Below, in pieces: positions 20,987 through 31,394 of a DNA stretch of 64,000 bases (within the stretch, counting starts at the first letter, position 1; each line of letters opens with the position of its first letter). A program made the translations under genes and the position numbers. Source of the stretch: Adenanthera pavonina (Eukaryota > Streptophyta > Magnoliopsida > Fabales > Fabaceae); assembly GCA_026686845.1 (NCBI GenBank), contig JAIVEN010000022.1, positions 21,240,001 through 21,304,000 on the forward strand, given 5' to 3'. The notes under the pieces are model-generated. The model saw nothing but the letters and a program-made list of their open reading frames with translations, searched no databases and was not told the origin of the DNA.

Positions 20987-23900
20987 ACATTGTTTTGCAG
21001 GTCTGTCTAACAGCTAAGAAAAGCAATAAATGGTATATGGACAGTGCCTGCTCAAGCCACATGACTGGTGATAAGGAGAAGTTCATCACCCTTAGAGACA
21101 AGAAAGGAGGAAAAGTGACCTTTGGAGGTGACCAACATGGCAAAATCGTTGGTATTGGAATTGTAGGCAAGAATCCAGAAACATCCATTGAAGAAGTGCT
21201 GTTTGTGATTGGCCTCAACCACAACTTGCTGAGCGTGAGTCAAACTTGTGACAAAGGAAATTGGGTGCTGTTTGACTCAAAGTTTTGCCTGGTCATCAGA
21301 AAAAGCGATCACAAAGTAATCCTCAAAGCTCAAAGGGATGGTAACTGCTATACTATTGATCTTGATGAACTTCCTCCCTTAGATTCTGTATGCTTAATCA
21401 GTCAGAGTAATGATAGTTGGCTATGGCATAGAAGATTAGCTCATGTGAACATGAATCAACTGTCTAAACTAATTAAAAATGAGCTAGTAACTGGTCTACC
21501 AAAAATATCTTTTGAAAAGGATAAAGAATGTGATGCATGCCTAAGAGGAAAATAAACTAAATCATCATTTAAATCCAAAAATGTAGTCACCACAACTAGA
21601 CCACTTGAACTGCTGCATATGGACTTGATTGGACCTTTTAGGGTAAAAAGTCTTGGTGGTAATATGTATGTGCTAGTAATTGTTGATGACTATTCTAGAT
21701 TTACTTGGACATTATTTCTTTCTTCTAAAAGTGATACCTTTGATGCATTTGTAACCTTAGCTAAGAAAGTGCAAAATGAGAAAGGTATTTCTATTGTGTC
21801 TATCAGGTCAGACCATGGAGGAGAATTTGAAAATGCATACTTCCTGGAGTTCTACAATGAGCATGGGATTGACCACAACTTCTCAGCACCAAGAACTCCT
21901 CAACAAAATGGAGTGGTGGAAAGGAAGAACAGAACCATTGGAGAGATGGCTAGAGCTATGCTGAATGAGAAGGAACCCTCTCAAGTGTTCTGGGCTGATG
22001 CAGTGAATACAGCAAGCTACATCATAAACAGAGCCTACATCAGACCAATCCTTGGGAAGACTCCATATGAGCTATACAAGGGAAGAAAGCCAAATCTGTC
22101 ACACCTCCATGTGTTTGGGTACAAATGTTTCATTCATAACAATGGTAAAGAAAATCTAGGTAAATTTGATGCCAAATCCGATGAAGGTATATTTCTGGGC
22201 TATTCTAGTAGGAGTAAGGCTTATAGGGTTTATAATAAAAGATCAAATATAGTAGAAGAATCAGTGCATGTGGTCTTCATTGAAAATGAAACTGTTTCAA
22301 AACATGTTACCAATAAGGATGATCTTACTTTCAATTTTGAAAAACTAGAAATTTCTGACAGAAGTAAAACTAAACCTCCAAAGATATCTGAATCTGTTGA
22401 CACAGAGGAAGATATCCAGGAGCAAGAGTTTGATGAAGAAAATAATGAAGAAACAACTCAAGAACTCCCTAGAGCTTGGAGATATCAAAGGAATCACTCT
22501 GTTGATCAAGTAATAGGGAATGTTCAAGAGAAAGTCAAAACCAGAAAACAGTTAAGGGATCAAATGCTCAACTGTGCCTTTATTTCTGAAATTGAACCCA
22601 AATGTGCTGAAGAAGCCTTAACTGATGAATACTGGATTATGGCTATGCAAGATGAATTAAATCAATTTGAAAGAAATCAAGTTTGGGATTTAGTACCTAG
22701 ACCCAAAAATCATCCTGTTATTGGTACCAAATGGGTTTTCAGAAATAAACTTGATGAATCTGGAACAATAATCAGAAATAAGGCTAGACTGGTTGCTAAA
22801 GAGTATAATCAAGAAGAAGGTATTGATTTTGAAGAAACCTTTGCACCAGTAGCTAGACTAGAGGCTATAAGAATACTGCTAGCATATGCATGCATGAAAA
22901 ATATTTTACTATATCAAATGGATGTAAAGAGTGCCTTTTTAAATGGATATATCATGGAAGAAGTTTATGTAGATCAACCTCCTGGTTTTGAAGATTCTAC
23001 AAAACCAAACCATGTTTATAAACTGAAGAAGGCTCTTTATGGTTTAAAACAAGCCCCTAGAGCATGGTATGAGAGGTTAAGCAATTTTCTAACTGAAAAG
23101 GGGTTTAATAGAGGCAAAGTTGACACAACTTTATTCACTAAGAAAGAAAATAAAGATTTACTGATTGTTCAAATCTATGTTGATGATATTATTTTCGGTG
23201 CTACTAATGAAACTCTTTGCAAGAAACTTTCTGAGTTAATGCAGGGAGAATTCGAGATGTCCATGATGGGTGAACTTAACTTCTTCCTTGGACTGCAAAT
23301 CAGACAGCTTGATGATGGTATCTTTCTCAGTCAATCCAAGTATCTAAAGGAGCTGCTAAAGAAGTTTGGGATGGAGAATGCCAAGCCAATGGGAACACCT
23401 ATGGCTACTGCAACCAAACTAGACATGGATGAGAATGGGAAGATGTTTGACATTACTCAGTACAGGAGAATGATTGGATCTCTGCTGTACTTAACTGCCA
23501 GCAGACCTGACATTATGTTCAGTGTCTGCATGTGTGCAAGGTTCCAATCATGCCCTAAAGAATCCCATGCAACAGCTGTGAAAAGAATTTTTAGATATCT
23601 TATTGGAACATCACAAATGGGTCTTTGGTATCCAAAAGGCAATGGAGAAGATCTCAAAGGATACACTGATGCTGATTTTGCAGGATCCAAAACTGACAGA
23701 AAAAGCACAAGTGGAACTTGTCAGTTTCTTGGAGGATCCCTGGTTTCATGGTTCAGCAAAAAGCAAAACTGTGTGGCCTTATCCACTGCAGAAGCTGAGT
23801 ATGTTGCAGCTGGAAGCTGTTGTGCCCAAGTCATCTGGATGAAACAACAGCTTGAAGATCTTGAGGTTAAAATGAAAGAGATACCAATCATGTGTGACAA

Positions 23901-24126
23901 CCAAAGTGCTATAAACATCACCAAGAATCCTGTCATGCACTCAAGAACAAAGCATATTGAAGTCAGGCATCACTTCATAAGAGATCATGTTCTGAAAGAA
24001 GAAGTCAGACTGGAGTACATCCCAACCGATGATCAAGTTGCTGATATACTCACAAAACCTCTATCAGAAGACAGACATTGCAAAATAAGGAGAGAATTGG
24101 GAATGGTAAATCCCAATGAACTGTAA
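20974..24126 (+). pseudogene. pol: Sirevirus Pol (protease, integrase, RT, RNase H) with one in-frame stop
   Basis: The frame opens at 20,974 (overlapping the gag end by 13 bp) and ends at 24,126. It is interrupted by a TAA at 21,553-21,555, just after the zinc-binding GAG-pre-integrase domain (WHRRLAHVN ... CDACLRGK). The protease motif near 21,036 reads WYMDSACSSHMTG, with DSA instead of the usual DSG. After the stop the frame is open for 835 codons. It holds the integrase core with its three acidic positions (HMDLIGPF, RSDHGGEFE, NGVVERKNR), reverse transcriptase (MDVKSAFLNG, YVDDIIFG) and RNase H (YTDADFAGSKTDRKSTSG, STAEAEYVA, DNQSAI). All catalytic acids of INT, RT and RH look intact. 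Only the stop and the protease change argue against activity. Confidence 0.92.
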
Positions 24127-25121
24127 GTTATTTTTATGCAATTCTGTCTTTAGAATTTTCAATATTAGAATCAATTCTAACTTGAGCTTCGGAGTATGTT
24201 TATCTGAGGTGCAGGTGCTCCTTGTGAAAATCAATGGCAATAAGCTTGAAGATTGGAGCACGTCAGAATGGAACAACCAGAAAATGGAGCAAATGATGTA
24301 AATCCTAAGTTTTGGATCCATTCTGTAAGTTTTTAAAGATGAAATTCGCATTTTAATGTATGTTAGACGTATTTTGCTTCATAAAATGTGCTTCTGACAT
24401 GGTCAATATGGTCAACATTCAAATTTTAGTTCACTAACAGACGAACTTCGGCCTGTTATACCCTGGAACAGTTCTCGGTCATGCCTTGAAATTCGTCTGT
24501 TGAAGCTTGAAAGTTTGAATTTTCGAAAACAGAAATTTCAAAGTTATGATTGTCCATCACAGTTGTACGAATTATTACTTCTTAGCATACGAATGTTGGG
24601 CAATCTTTACAAAAGTTGAAAAATTCAAATTTTCAGAACAAAATTCGTCTGTTAAATCATATCCTTCATATTGAATTCTTGAAAGATGCAGTTCTGCATG
24701 CTTAATTCGTCTGTTAATTGATAGTTTGATTGATGCCTACCTTTTTCTTTTCAACATTCGAACTTTGGTGGAACAAAATTCGTCTGTTGTGTTTGTATAG
24801 CTTATTTCTAGCCACTGTCAGATGAACTTTCAGGATGAAAATTCGTCTGTCAGTAAGCTGTGCTGAACGGTTTAATTTGTAACTGCCCGAAGTTCGAATT
24901 TTGACCCCTCAAAATTCGTCTATCAGACGGTTACACACGTTAAATGCGACGGTTTTCCACAGAACAGACGCAACCCTATTTGTAACCTCCCTGAGTCTGT
25001 TCTGATTCTCTCTTCAATCCTCTTAACTCCTGTCCAAAAACCGTCATTCTTCACCGATTAAACTTCCATTCGCATCCTATAAACCTATTCTAAGCCACAT
25101 TCTGCATCATTCCACTGAGAA
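24127..25121 (+). promoter_or_regulatory. Pol/env-like spacer with LTR-type repeated words
   Basis: About 1 kb without coding capacity. From about 24,430 to 24,930 it carries at least eight AAATTCGTCTG or CAGACGAACTT words and several TTCGAA words, the same vocabulary as the LTR U3. It is followed by TTAAATGCGACGGTT (24,940), which resembles TTAAATGCGGTTGG just upstream of the LTR core promoter, and then by a pyrimidine-rich leader before the ATG at 25,122. The matching spacer of copy A2 (61,992-62,975) has the same organisation. I infer an internal regulatory region for the third reading frame. No transcript evidence is available here. Confidence 0.45.
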
Positions 25122-27305
25122 ATGGCAAGAGTTAAAATTCCTGGAACAGGAAAAGCTGTGGCCCGTCCAAAGAGGAATGTTAAATCTCAATTTGCTGCCA
25201 AAGAAGGAGAGAAATCCAAGAGAAAGGCCGAACCCAGTAAAGCTGCCCCTTCTAAACGACAAAAATCTTCATCCAAAACAGATTCTCAGAAAACTGGGCC
25301 TTCCTCTTCAAAAACTGCAGTCCCTTCGGGTGATATTGCTGCTGTGACTTCCTCCTCTTCTACACAATCTGGAGAATTTGAGCTTACTACATTACCACTT
25401 TGGAGCACTCCTGAGATTCAAGAAGAGTTTTCTGCCAAGTTTTCCAGCAAAAAGGTAATCAAGCCTCACTGTGTAAATTTGGAGCAATTTTTGATATCCA
25501 ACAACTTTGATGCTGCATTATGGTTGATAAGATACAAAAACCTGTTAGAAATTGCTGAAAAATATGATGAAGAAGTAGTGAAGACTTGGTATGCCTCTCT
25601 TCAATATAACAGCAAGAAAAGGAAATGGGAGGTCACTTTGAGATCAAGGACCATCTGGCTTGCTGATGAAACAATCAATGAAGTGCTGGAAATCCCAGGA
25701 CAAGATGGGCTGAAAATTGACATTACAGCCTCTGGATACATGGATGAGGCAAGCACAGAGGATGAAGAAGGTGGATCCTTTCTGAACTACAAAGAGAGCA
25801 CCATCTTGGACACCTTGTTCAGGAGAAGGGAAAACAGGCCAACAATAAATCTGTTGAAGCCCACAGACCTAAGTGTACAAGTCAGGATCCTGCACTATAT
25901 AGTGTCTAGGATCATATTCAACAAGGGTGGCAGCTTCAATTTGATAACAAGGGCAGAGGCTCATGTGATGACTGCTATCATTCGTGGGAAGCTAATCAAC
26001 ATGGGTCATATCATCCTCCAGAGAATGATAAAGGCAAGGGATCAGAGGAAGGATTCCACACTCCCCTATGCTGCAATTATTTCAAGAATCTTGCAGCATG
26101 CTAGGATTCAACACATTGAAAAAGGGAAAGGGAAACTCACTGAGGCATTCAAAGAGGAGGAACTGCAAAGGATGGGCATTGAAAGAGATGAAGGACGATG
26201 GGTTGGAAAAGGAGCAGGGAAATCTGAAGACTTGTTCTTTGTTGCTGATGCATCCCTCCAACAAGAATGAACTTCTGAGGCCCCTGGCAGATTTGTACCT
26301 CAGCCTTCTCAGCCAATCCCATCTCCCTCCAAGCCTACTCACCCTCCTTCCACTCCCTCCTCACGAGCCAAGCCAACAAAGATCACTGAGTTGTTTGACA
26401 GTCTGTCAACACTCATTCTCAGCATTAGAGATGAGCAAAATGCCAAATTTGCTCATCTACAAGATCAGATCCATCAGTTGGCTGTAAATATGAAAGTGGT
26501 GGCTGATGCCTATGAAGAGATAAGAAATGCTATTCCTACCACTTCAGCTCCACCTCAGCCTGGTGTCCCTGAGCCTACTCTGTCTCCATCCCCTGTGCCT
26601 CCAAGTCCCTTTGAGATTGCCTCCTCTGACCATGATGATAATGTAGATGGTGCTGGTGCAATGAGAACACCAAGTCCTGGTCCACCCTTGAACTATGGAT
26701 TGGAAGAAGAAGAAGGACTTCAGCAGACAAGTCCTCATGAGCCCATGCAAGAAGTTGCTCAGGAATCAATTCTGTCCTCTCAAGAATCTGAGCAAGTTGA
26801 AAAACTGGTGGCAGCCATTTCAAGCTCCTCTATGCAAACAGATGTAAGCACTGAAGAAAGGAGCATTGTACCTGTTGCTGACTATGTTGCCATTGCTCAC
26901 AATGCTTTACTGGAAGCTCAGAGGAAAAGGCTGGAAGAAATGTTTCCTCCTGCTAGACCAGCTTCTTATTCTCTTGCTGCTTATGGGCTTTCAGAGGAAC
27001 AGAGAGCTCAACTAGCTCTTTCTAGGCAGGAAATGCAAGTGCTGCTTGAGGTCTCTGATGATGATGATGAAGAACCTGCTGAGCCCCCTGCACCAGTTCA
27101 GCCAGAGATTCCTTTTGCTCCTGTCCCTCTTCGTGCTGTTCCTATCACTCAGATACCTCCTCCAATGGACTTTGTTGGGCTTCCTGATGATGCCAAAAAG
27201 GGGGAGAAGATAAAGCAAACTGGGACTAAGCAAGCTGGAAAATCTGCTGAGTCATCTGGAAAAGGAAAGACTTACAGCAAGAAGTCTAAGCCAAAGAAGA
27301 AGTGA
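25122..27305 (+). pseudogene. Sirevirus third reading frame ('env-like'), interrupted by one stop
   Basis: The frame opens with ATG at 25,122 and runs to TGA at 27,303-27,305 (about 727 codons), with one internal TGA at 26,268-26,270 (codon 383). Copy A2 has a Gly codon there. The N-terminus (about 1-75) is Lys/Ser-rich and nuclear-signal-like (PKRNVKSQ, KRKAEPSK). Residues about 85-300 form a globular part with VVKTWYASLQYNSKKRKWEV and RILHYIVSRIIFN, which resembles the 'putative plant transposon protein' domain (PF20167). The C-terminal half is Pro/Ser/Glu-rich with an acidic EVSDDDDEE block and a basic tail KKSKPKKK. I see no signal peptide or transmembrane segment, so the label env-like rests on position only. 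Its function is unknown. Confidence 0.75.
27195..27208 (+). repeat. Internal copy of the polypurine tract
   Basis: AAAAAGGGGGAGAA inside the env-like coding sequence is identical over 14 bases to the tract at 27,576-27,589. It encodes KKGEK in frame. It is conserved in copy A2 at 59,905-59,918 (reverse complement). Confidence 0.8.
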
Positions 27306-27575
27306 TGTTTTTTTTAGATCTTAGGCTGAATCTTCTTGTTGTATCTTGTTTTAATTGATTGATTGTAATTGGTTGTTTTTAAGAACTACTCTTTAATTGG
27401 AATATGTATTACAACAGTTTGGTGATATATAGTATGTTCATGGTTGCAATTTTTTTTTGGGCTTTGAATCTCTTCACTTAATCTGTTGTTTTGATATCTT
27501 ATGCATATATTGAGGGGGAGCTTATGAAAGCAAACCCAAGTACTAATCCAGTTTGTAAGTTGTTTTGTCATCATC

Positions 27576-27589
27576 AAAAAGGGGGAGAA
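27576..27589 (+). promoter_or_regulatory. Polypurine tract
   Basis: AAAAAGGGGGAGAA abuts the 3' LTR start at 27,590, the position required for plus-strand priming. A weaker GAGGGGGAGC lies at 27,511-27,520. The 270 bp between the env-like stop and this tract are T-rich and noncoding. Confidence 0.92.
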
Positions 27590-29448
27590 TGTTGAATCAA
27601 GAGTTTTGATGATTCCAAACCAACATTCAAGAGCTTGGATTGAAGATATCAAAAGAAATCAAAGCTGTTCCAAGTGAAGATTTTCTGAGTATTTGCTGTT
27701 AGATCTCTAGTAGGATCTTTAGTTTTTGTTATGATTGGGTAAAAGATTTTGATTTGAGCAAAAGATGTTTTCAAACCTTGATTTGGTGCTAAATCTTTAC
27801 CTATTTGAAAAACACCCACAAACAGACGAAGGTTGAAAGATTAAGCTGAACTATCAAGTTGGAAATTCGAACTTTGCCTTTGGAAATTCGAATTTCGAGC
27901 TAAAACTGAATAAGTCTGAAAAGATGGCTCTCTGTCAGACGAATTTTGATTGTTCAAAATTTGAATTTTCATCTAATCTGAAAGAAGCCTTTCTGGTAAC
28001 AGACGAACTTCACACTTTCAAAATTCGAATTTCAAGAAAAATGAAGTTGTGAAAACCAAAGAAATTCGTCTGAGACTATGATACAATGCATCTGAAATCA
28101 AAATGAAATTGAGTTTGATAAATGCTCTCTGACAGACGAATTTTGAACTTCCAACATGCGAATTTTCATAAAAGTCTGAGAGAAGCTTCTTTGCAACAGA
28201 CGAACTTTAAGTCTTCAAAATTCGAATTTCAGACAAAACAAAATTTGAGAAAATAGAAGAAATTCATCTGAAACTATGTTAAAGTTCATATGAGATCAAG
28301 AATGATTTAAGTTCAAAACTGCTCTCTGACAGACGAACTTTGAACATTAAAATTCGAATTTCAGAAGCAAAAATCTTAAGTCTGTTTAAGTGAAACATTG
28401 ACATACGAATGATAAGAACTTACAACATTCGAATGATGAAATTAGTTTGGAAAGAGTCTCTCTGACAGACGAATTTCACCCTTTCAAAATTCGAATTTCG
28501 AAGAAAGTAAACTACTGTGTCTCTTTAAACATCCAGTGGACAGACGAATTTTGGGAAACCAAAATTCAAATTTCGAAGGCACTGTAGCAAATTGAAAATA
28601 CTGTTCACACTTAACCGAAAAACTTTCTTCTTGAAAATTCGTATGACACATTGTGAAAATGTTTTGTAAGTTTCAAAATTCGAATTTCACTTAATGAACA
28701 GACGAACTTCGTGTTGTAACGTTGGAAGCTTTAACTTTCGGTTCCTTCAAAATTCGTCTGTTGACCAGCCAAAATTCGAATTTCAGTATGTCAGAAACAT
28801 TAAATGCGGTTGGTAAACGGATAGTTTTTCAGAGTAACCATTGGATAACTTCCCCAACGGATAGATTTAGTCTCTAACGGATATTTGAGACCTAAATCTA
28901 TAAATACAACATCATTTGAAGTTGTGGGTAACGAATCAAACTTGTATATACTGAATTTCTGCTAAATCTTCTTCTCAAAAGCTTTTACCCTCTCAACTTC
29001 TATACTTGTACTCAAACTTTCATATCTACTCTTTTCAAGAGAGTTATTTCATTGTAATCAATCTACTCTTCATCTTGGAGATAGATTTACTTGTGAGGGG
29101 TATTCACAAGGGGATTGGGAAGCACATAGTGAATGTGCTTGGAGAGTGTGAGAGAGCTCAGAAACAGAGCATACTCGTGTACTGTGGCCCCAGCAAGAAG
29201 CCCATTGAAATTCTTGCTGTATAGTGGATAAATCTCAAGAGGTGTCTTGGGGACTGGATGTAGGTCAAGTGGAAAGACCGAACCAGGATAAATCACTGAG
29301 TTTTCTTCTTCCTATCTTTACTTTTCATCTTGCTCTGTTTTACGCATTGTTTTCATTATATTGTGATATCTTCACTTACTTCACTTTGTACAGAAAAATT
29401 TCAATCTTCCCAATTCACCCCCCTCTTGGGAAGTCATCCTTGCTAACA
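27590..29448 (+). repeat. 3' LTR of Sirevirus A1
   Basis: Same length as the 5' LTR (1,859 bp). It starts TGTTGAATC and ends CTAACA, followed by TSD CGAAT. It differs by roughly twenty substitutions, one 3-bp insertion (near 29,177) and three 1-bp deletions. It has the TATA box at 28,899-28,906. Confidence 0.93.
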
Positions 29449-29721
29449 CGAATTTCCAACATGACAGTTCAATGCAATATTTTCAAACTTCGTCTGTTGA
29501 TGAGTATTTTTCAAATATTTCAAAATCTAACATAAAATCAAGGTTTTAAAATGTTTTTTTTCACCAAATCAAAGTCTTTTACCCATGACAAAAGATCCTA
29601 CAACTATCCTAGCAATGATTACTCAGATTTTCTTCACTTGAGACACTTTGAGCTCCTTTGATATCTTCAATCCAAGCTTTTCAATGTTGGTTTGGAATCA
29701 TCAAAACTTCTTGATTCAACA
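29449..29721 (-). mobile_element. Sirevirus subfamily B solo LTR, second part
   Basis: This is the remainder of the solo LTR begun at 15,481. The first five bases (CGAAT) are the duplicated target of the A1 insertion. It ends with TTGATTCAACA at 29,721 and is followed by TSD GTATC (29,722-29,726). The 13 bases 29,727-29,739 then belong to the CACTA host before the next insertion. Confidence 0.9.
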
Positions 29722-29739
29722 GTATCAAGAGGTCATATT

Positions 29740-31375
29740 TGTTGGGAATTTCACTATACACGCAGCCGAAAAACTATAAGAAATTCCCTCTCATGGATCC
29801 GTCAACGTTGTTTAGATTTAGATGTAGAAAAAGAATTTACCTCCGGTGCATCCCTTGGTGTTCTTTTTTATTTCGTTGGACCCCAGGAACTAACACGATT
29901 AGTCAAATCCCTCTACTGGTATCCACAAGAATGGTGAGTCCAACTCGAACAGCGTGCTAGCACCTCTGGTTGTGATGTCCGTACAATTTACGTACGACTT
30001 CACTGTTCATCCGTACAATTTTTCTTTCTGAGTGCACAACCACTTTCTCTTTAGGGTAATTCGAATTCTATCTATTCTGTATCCTAGTTTATATCAATAT
30101 ATAGATAGGATTCAGTATTTATTTAATTTAAATCACTAATTTAAACTAAATCAAATATTAATTAAATAAATTAGTTTGAGTTTAAATATATCTAATAGAT
30201 TAAATTTAGACTAACTATCTAATCTATATCCAGAATCAAATCTAGATTTAATTTATCATATAAATCAAATTTAGATTATGACATTAGTTTAAATTTAAAT
30301 CTATCATGTAGAATTAAATTTAAAACTAATTAATTTGAATTAATTTGAACAATATATATGTATATATATTTTGAAATATATATCAAATATATAATATCTC
30401 AAACATATATATATTTCAAATTTATATATATATATAATTCTTTCACCCTAAATTGAACATTAAATTCATTGAATCTAGACACATTTTAGATTCAATGAAT
30501 ATGGACATTCTAGCTTGAGTTGGCCCATTCTTATGTGTGACCCTGTAGGTCCATATGATGTTGGTAGTGGGCTAATAACACTATTGGACCCACATGTCAC
30601 AAGTGGCCTCTGGCAAGACATTGTGACCATCCAAATCATATGATATCGGTGATTTGATACAACCTATCATATAACCTGATCATATCCCTTTTGTTTCATG
30701 ATATATAGGTCAAGTATGAGGCATGGAAGTGTCATCCTCATTTTACTCGACCATCACTTTCTCAATCTCCGAGTATACTGACAGAATAAATGGAAACTCT
30801 TCCATTCGAGTAGGGCCATGCATTTTCTCAGTCTCACTCATCAAGGGGCCCAGATATATCTCTCCATTAATTTGAGGGATAAATTCTATCTTGATCATTC
30901 ATCTTCCTCCATACAAGTTTCACTATGCTCGATCATAGCCTTTATGATCTCCCGATTAAAGGTGACTTTTGACTATGCCAAAGTATAGTGTTCCCCATGT
31001 AGGAAATCATGGTAATCTCAGTTCTGAGGGCTTAGTGACATGGTTATATATGAGATATACTTATGACTTGATCCATACAGCTATCTAATGATGGGTCAAT
31101 CTAGCGTCTATTCTCTAACAGGAGCTTATGATTTTAATTTGTATCTTCATACATAATTATCAATCAAAATCTTACTAGCCTTAATTCATCATTGTTCCTA
31201 CAAAGATGATTGACTAGGGATATTTAGGATAAAATAATTTATCTAAAGATATTATTATAAAGAAAAACATGCAAACAATGTAATATAATAATGTAAGAAA
31301 AAAAACACCTATTTTTTTTATAATGAAACACAATGTTCATAATACAATGATTGGCCTAGGGTACAATCTCTAACA
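29740..31375 (-). repeat. 3' LTR of minus-strand copia element
   Basis: On the minus strand it starts TGTTAGAGATTGTACCC and ends CCCAACA. The middle (30,080-30,440) is extremely AT-rich, with repeated AATTTAAATCTA words and TATATA runs. No reading frame of interest is present. Confidence 0.92.
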
Positions 31376-31394
31376 ACTCCCACTTGCACTAGGC

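Larger units (their letters stand above)
17273..29448 (+). mobile_element. Full-length Sirevirus (Ty1/copia SIRE lineage), copy A1
   Basis: The element is 12,176 bp. It has two LTRs of 1,859 bp each, a PBS complementary to initiator Met-tRNA, gag, pol, a third (env-like) reading frame and a polypurine tract. It is flanked by a perfect 5-bp TSD CGAAT (17,268-17,272 and 29,449-29,453). It sits inside the subfamily B solo LTR in the opposite orientation. The two LTRs differ by roughly twenty substitutions in a by-eye comparison, plus four small indels, so it is young. It cannot now be autonomous as read, because pol and the env-like frame each have a stop. The long gag, copia domain order (INT before RT), repeated polypurine tracts and extra 3' frame are hallmarks of Sireviruses. 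Confidence 0.95.

Noticed and set aside
25122..27305. Calling the third Sirevirus frame a retroviral envelope gene
   Set aside because: There is no signal peptide, transmembrane helix or cleavage site. Only the position matches.
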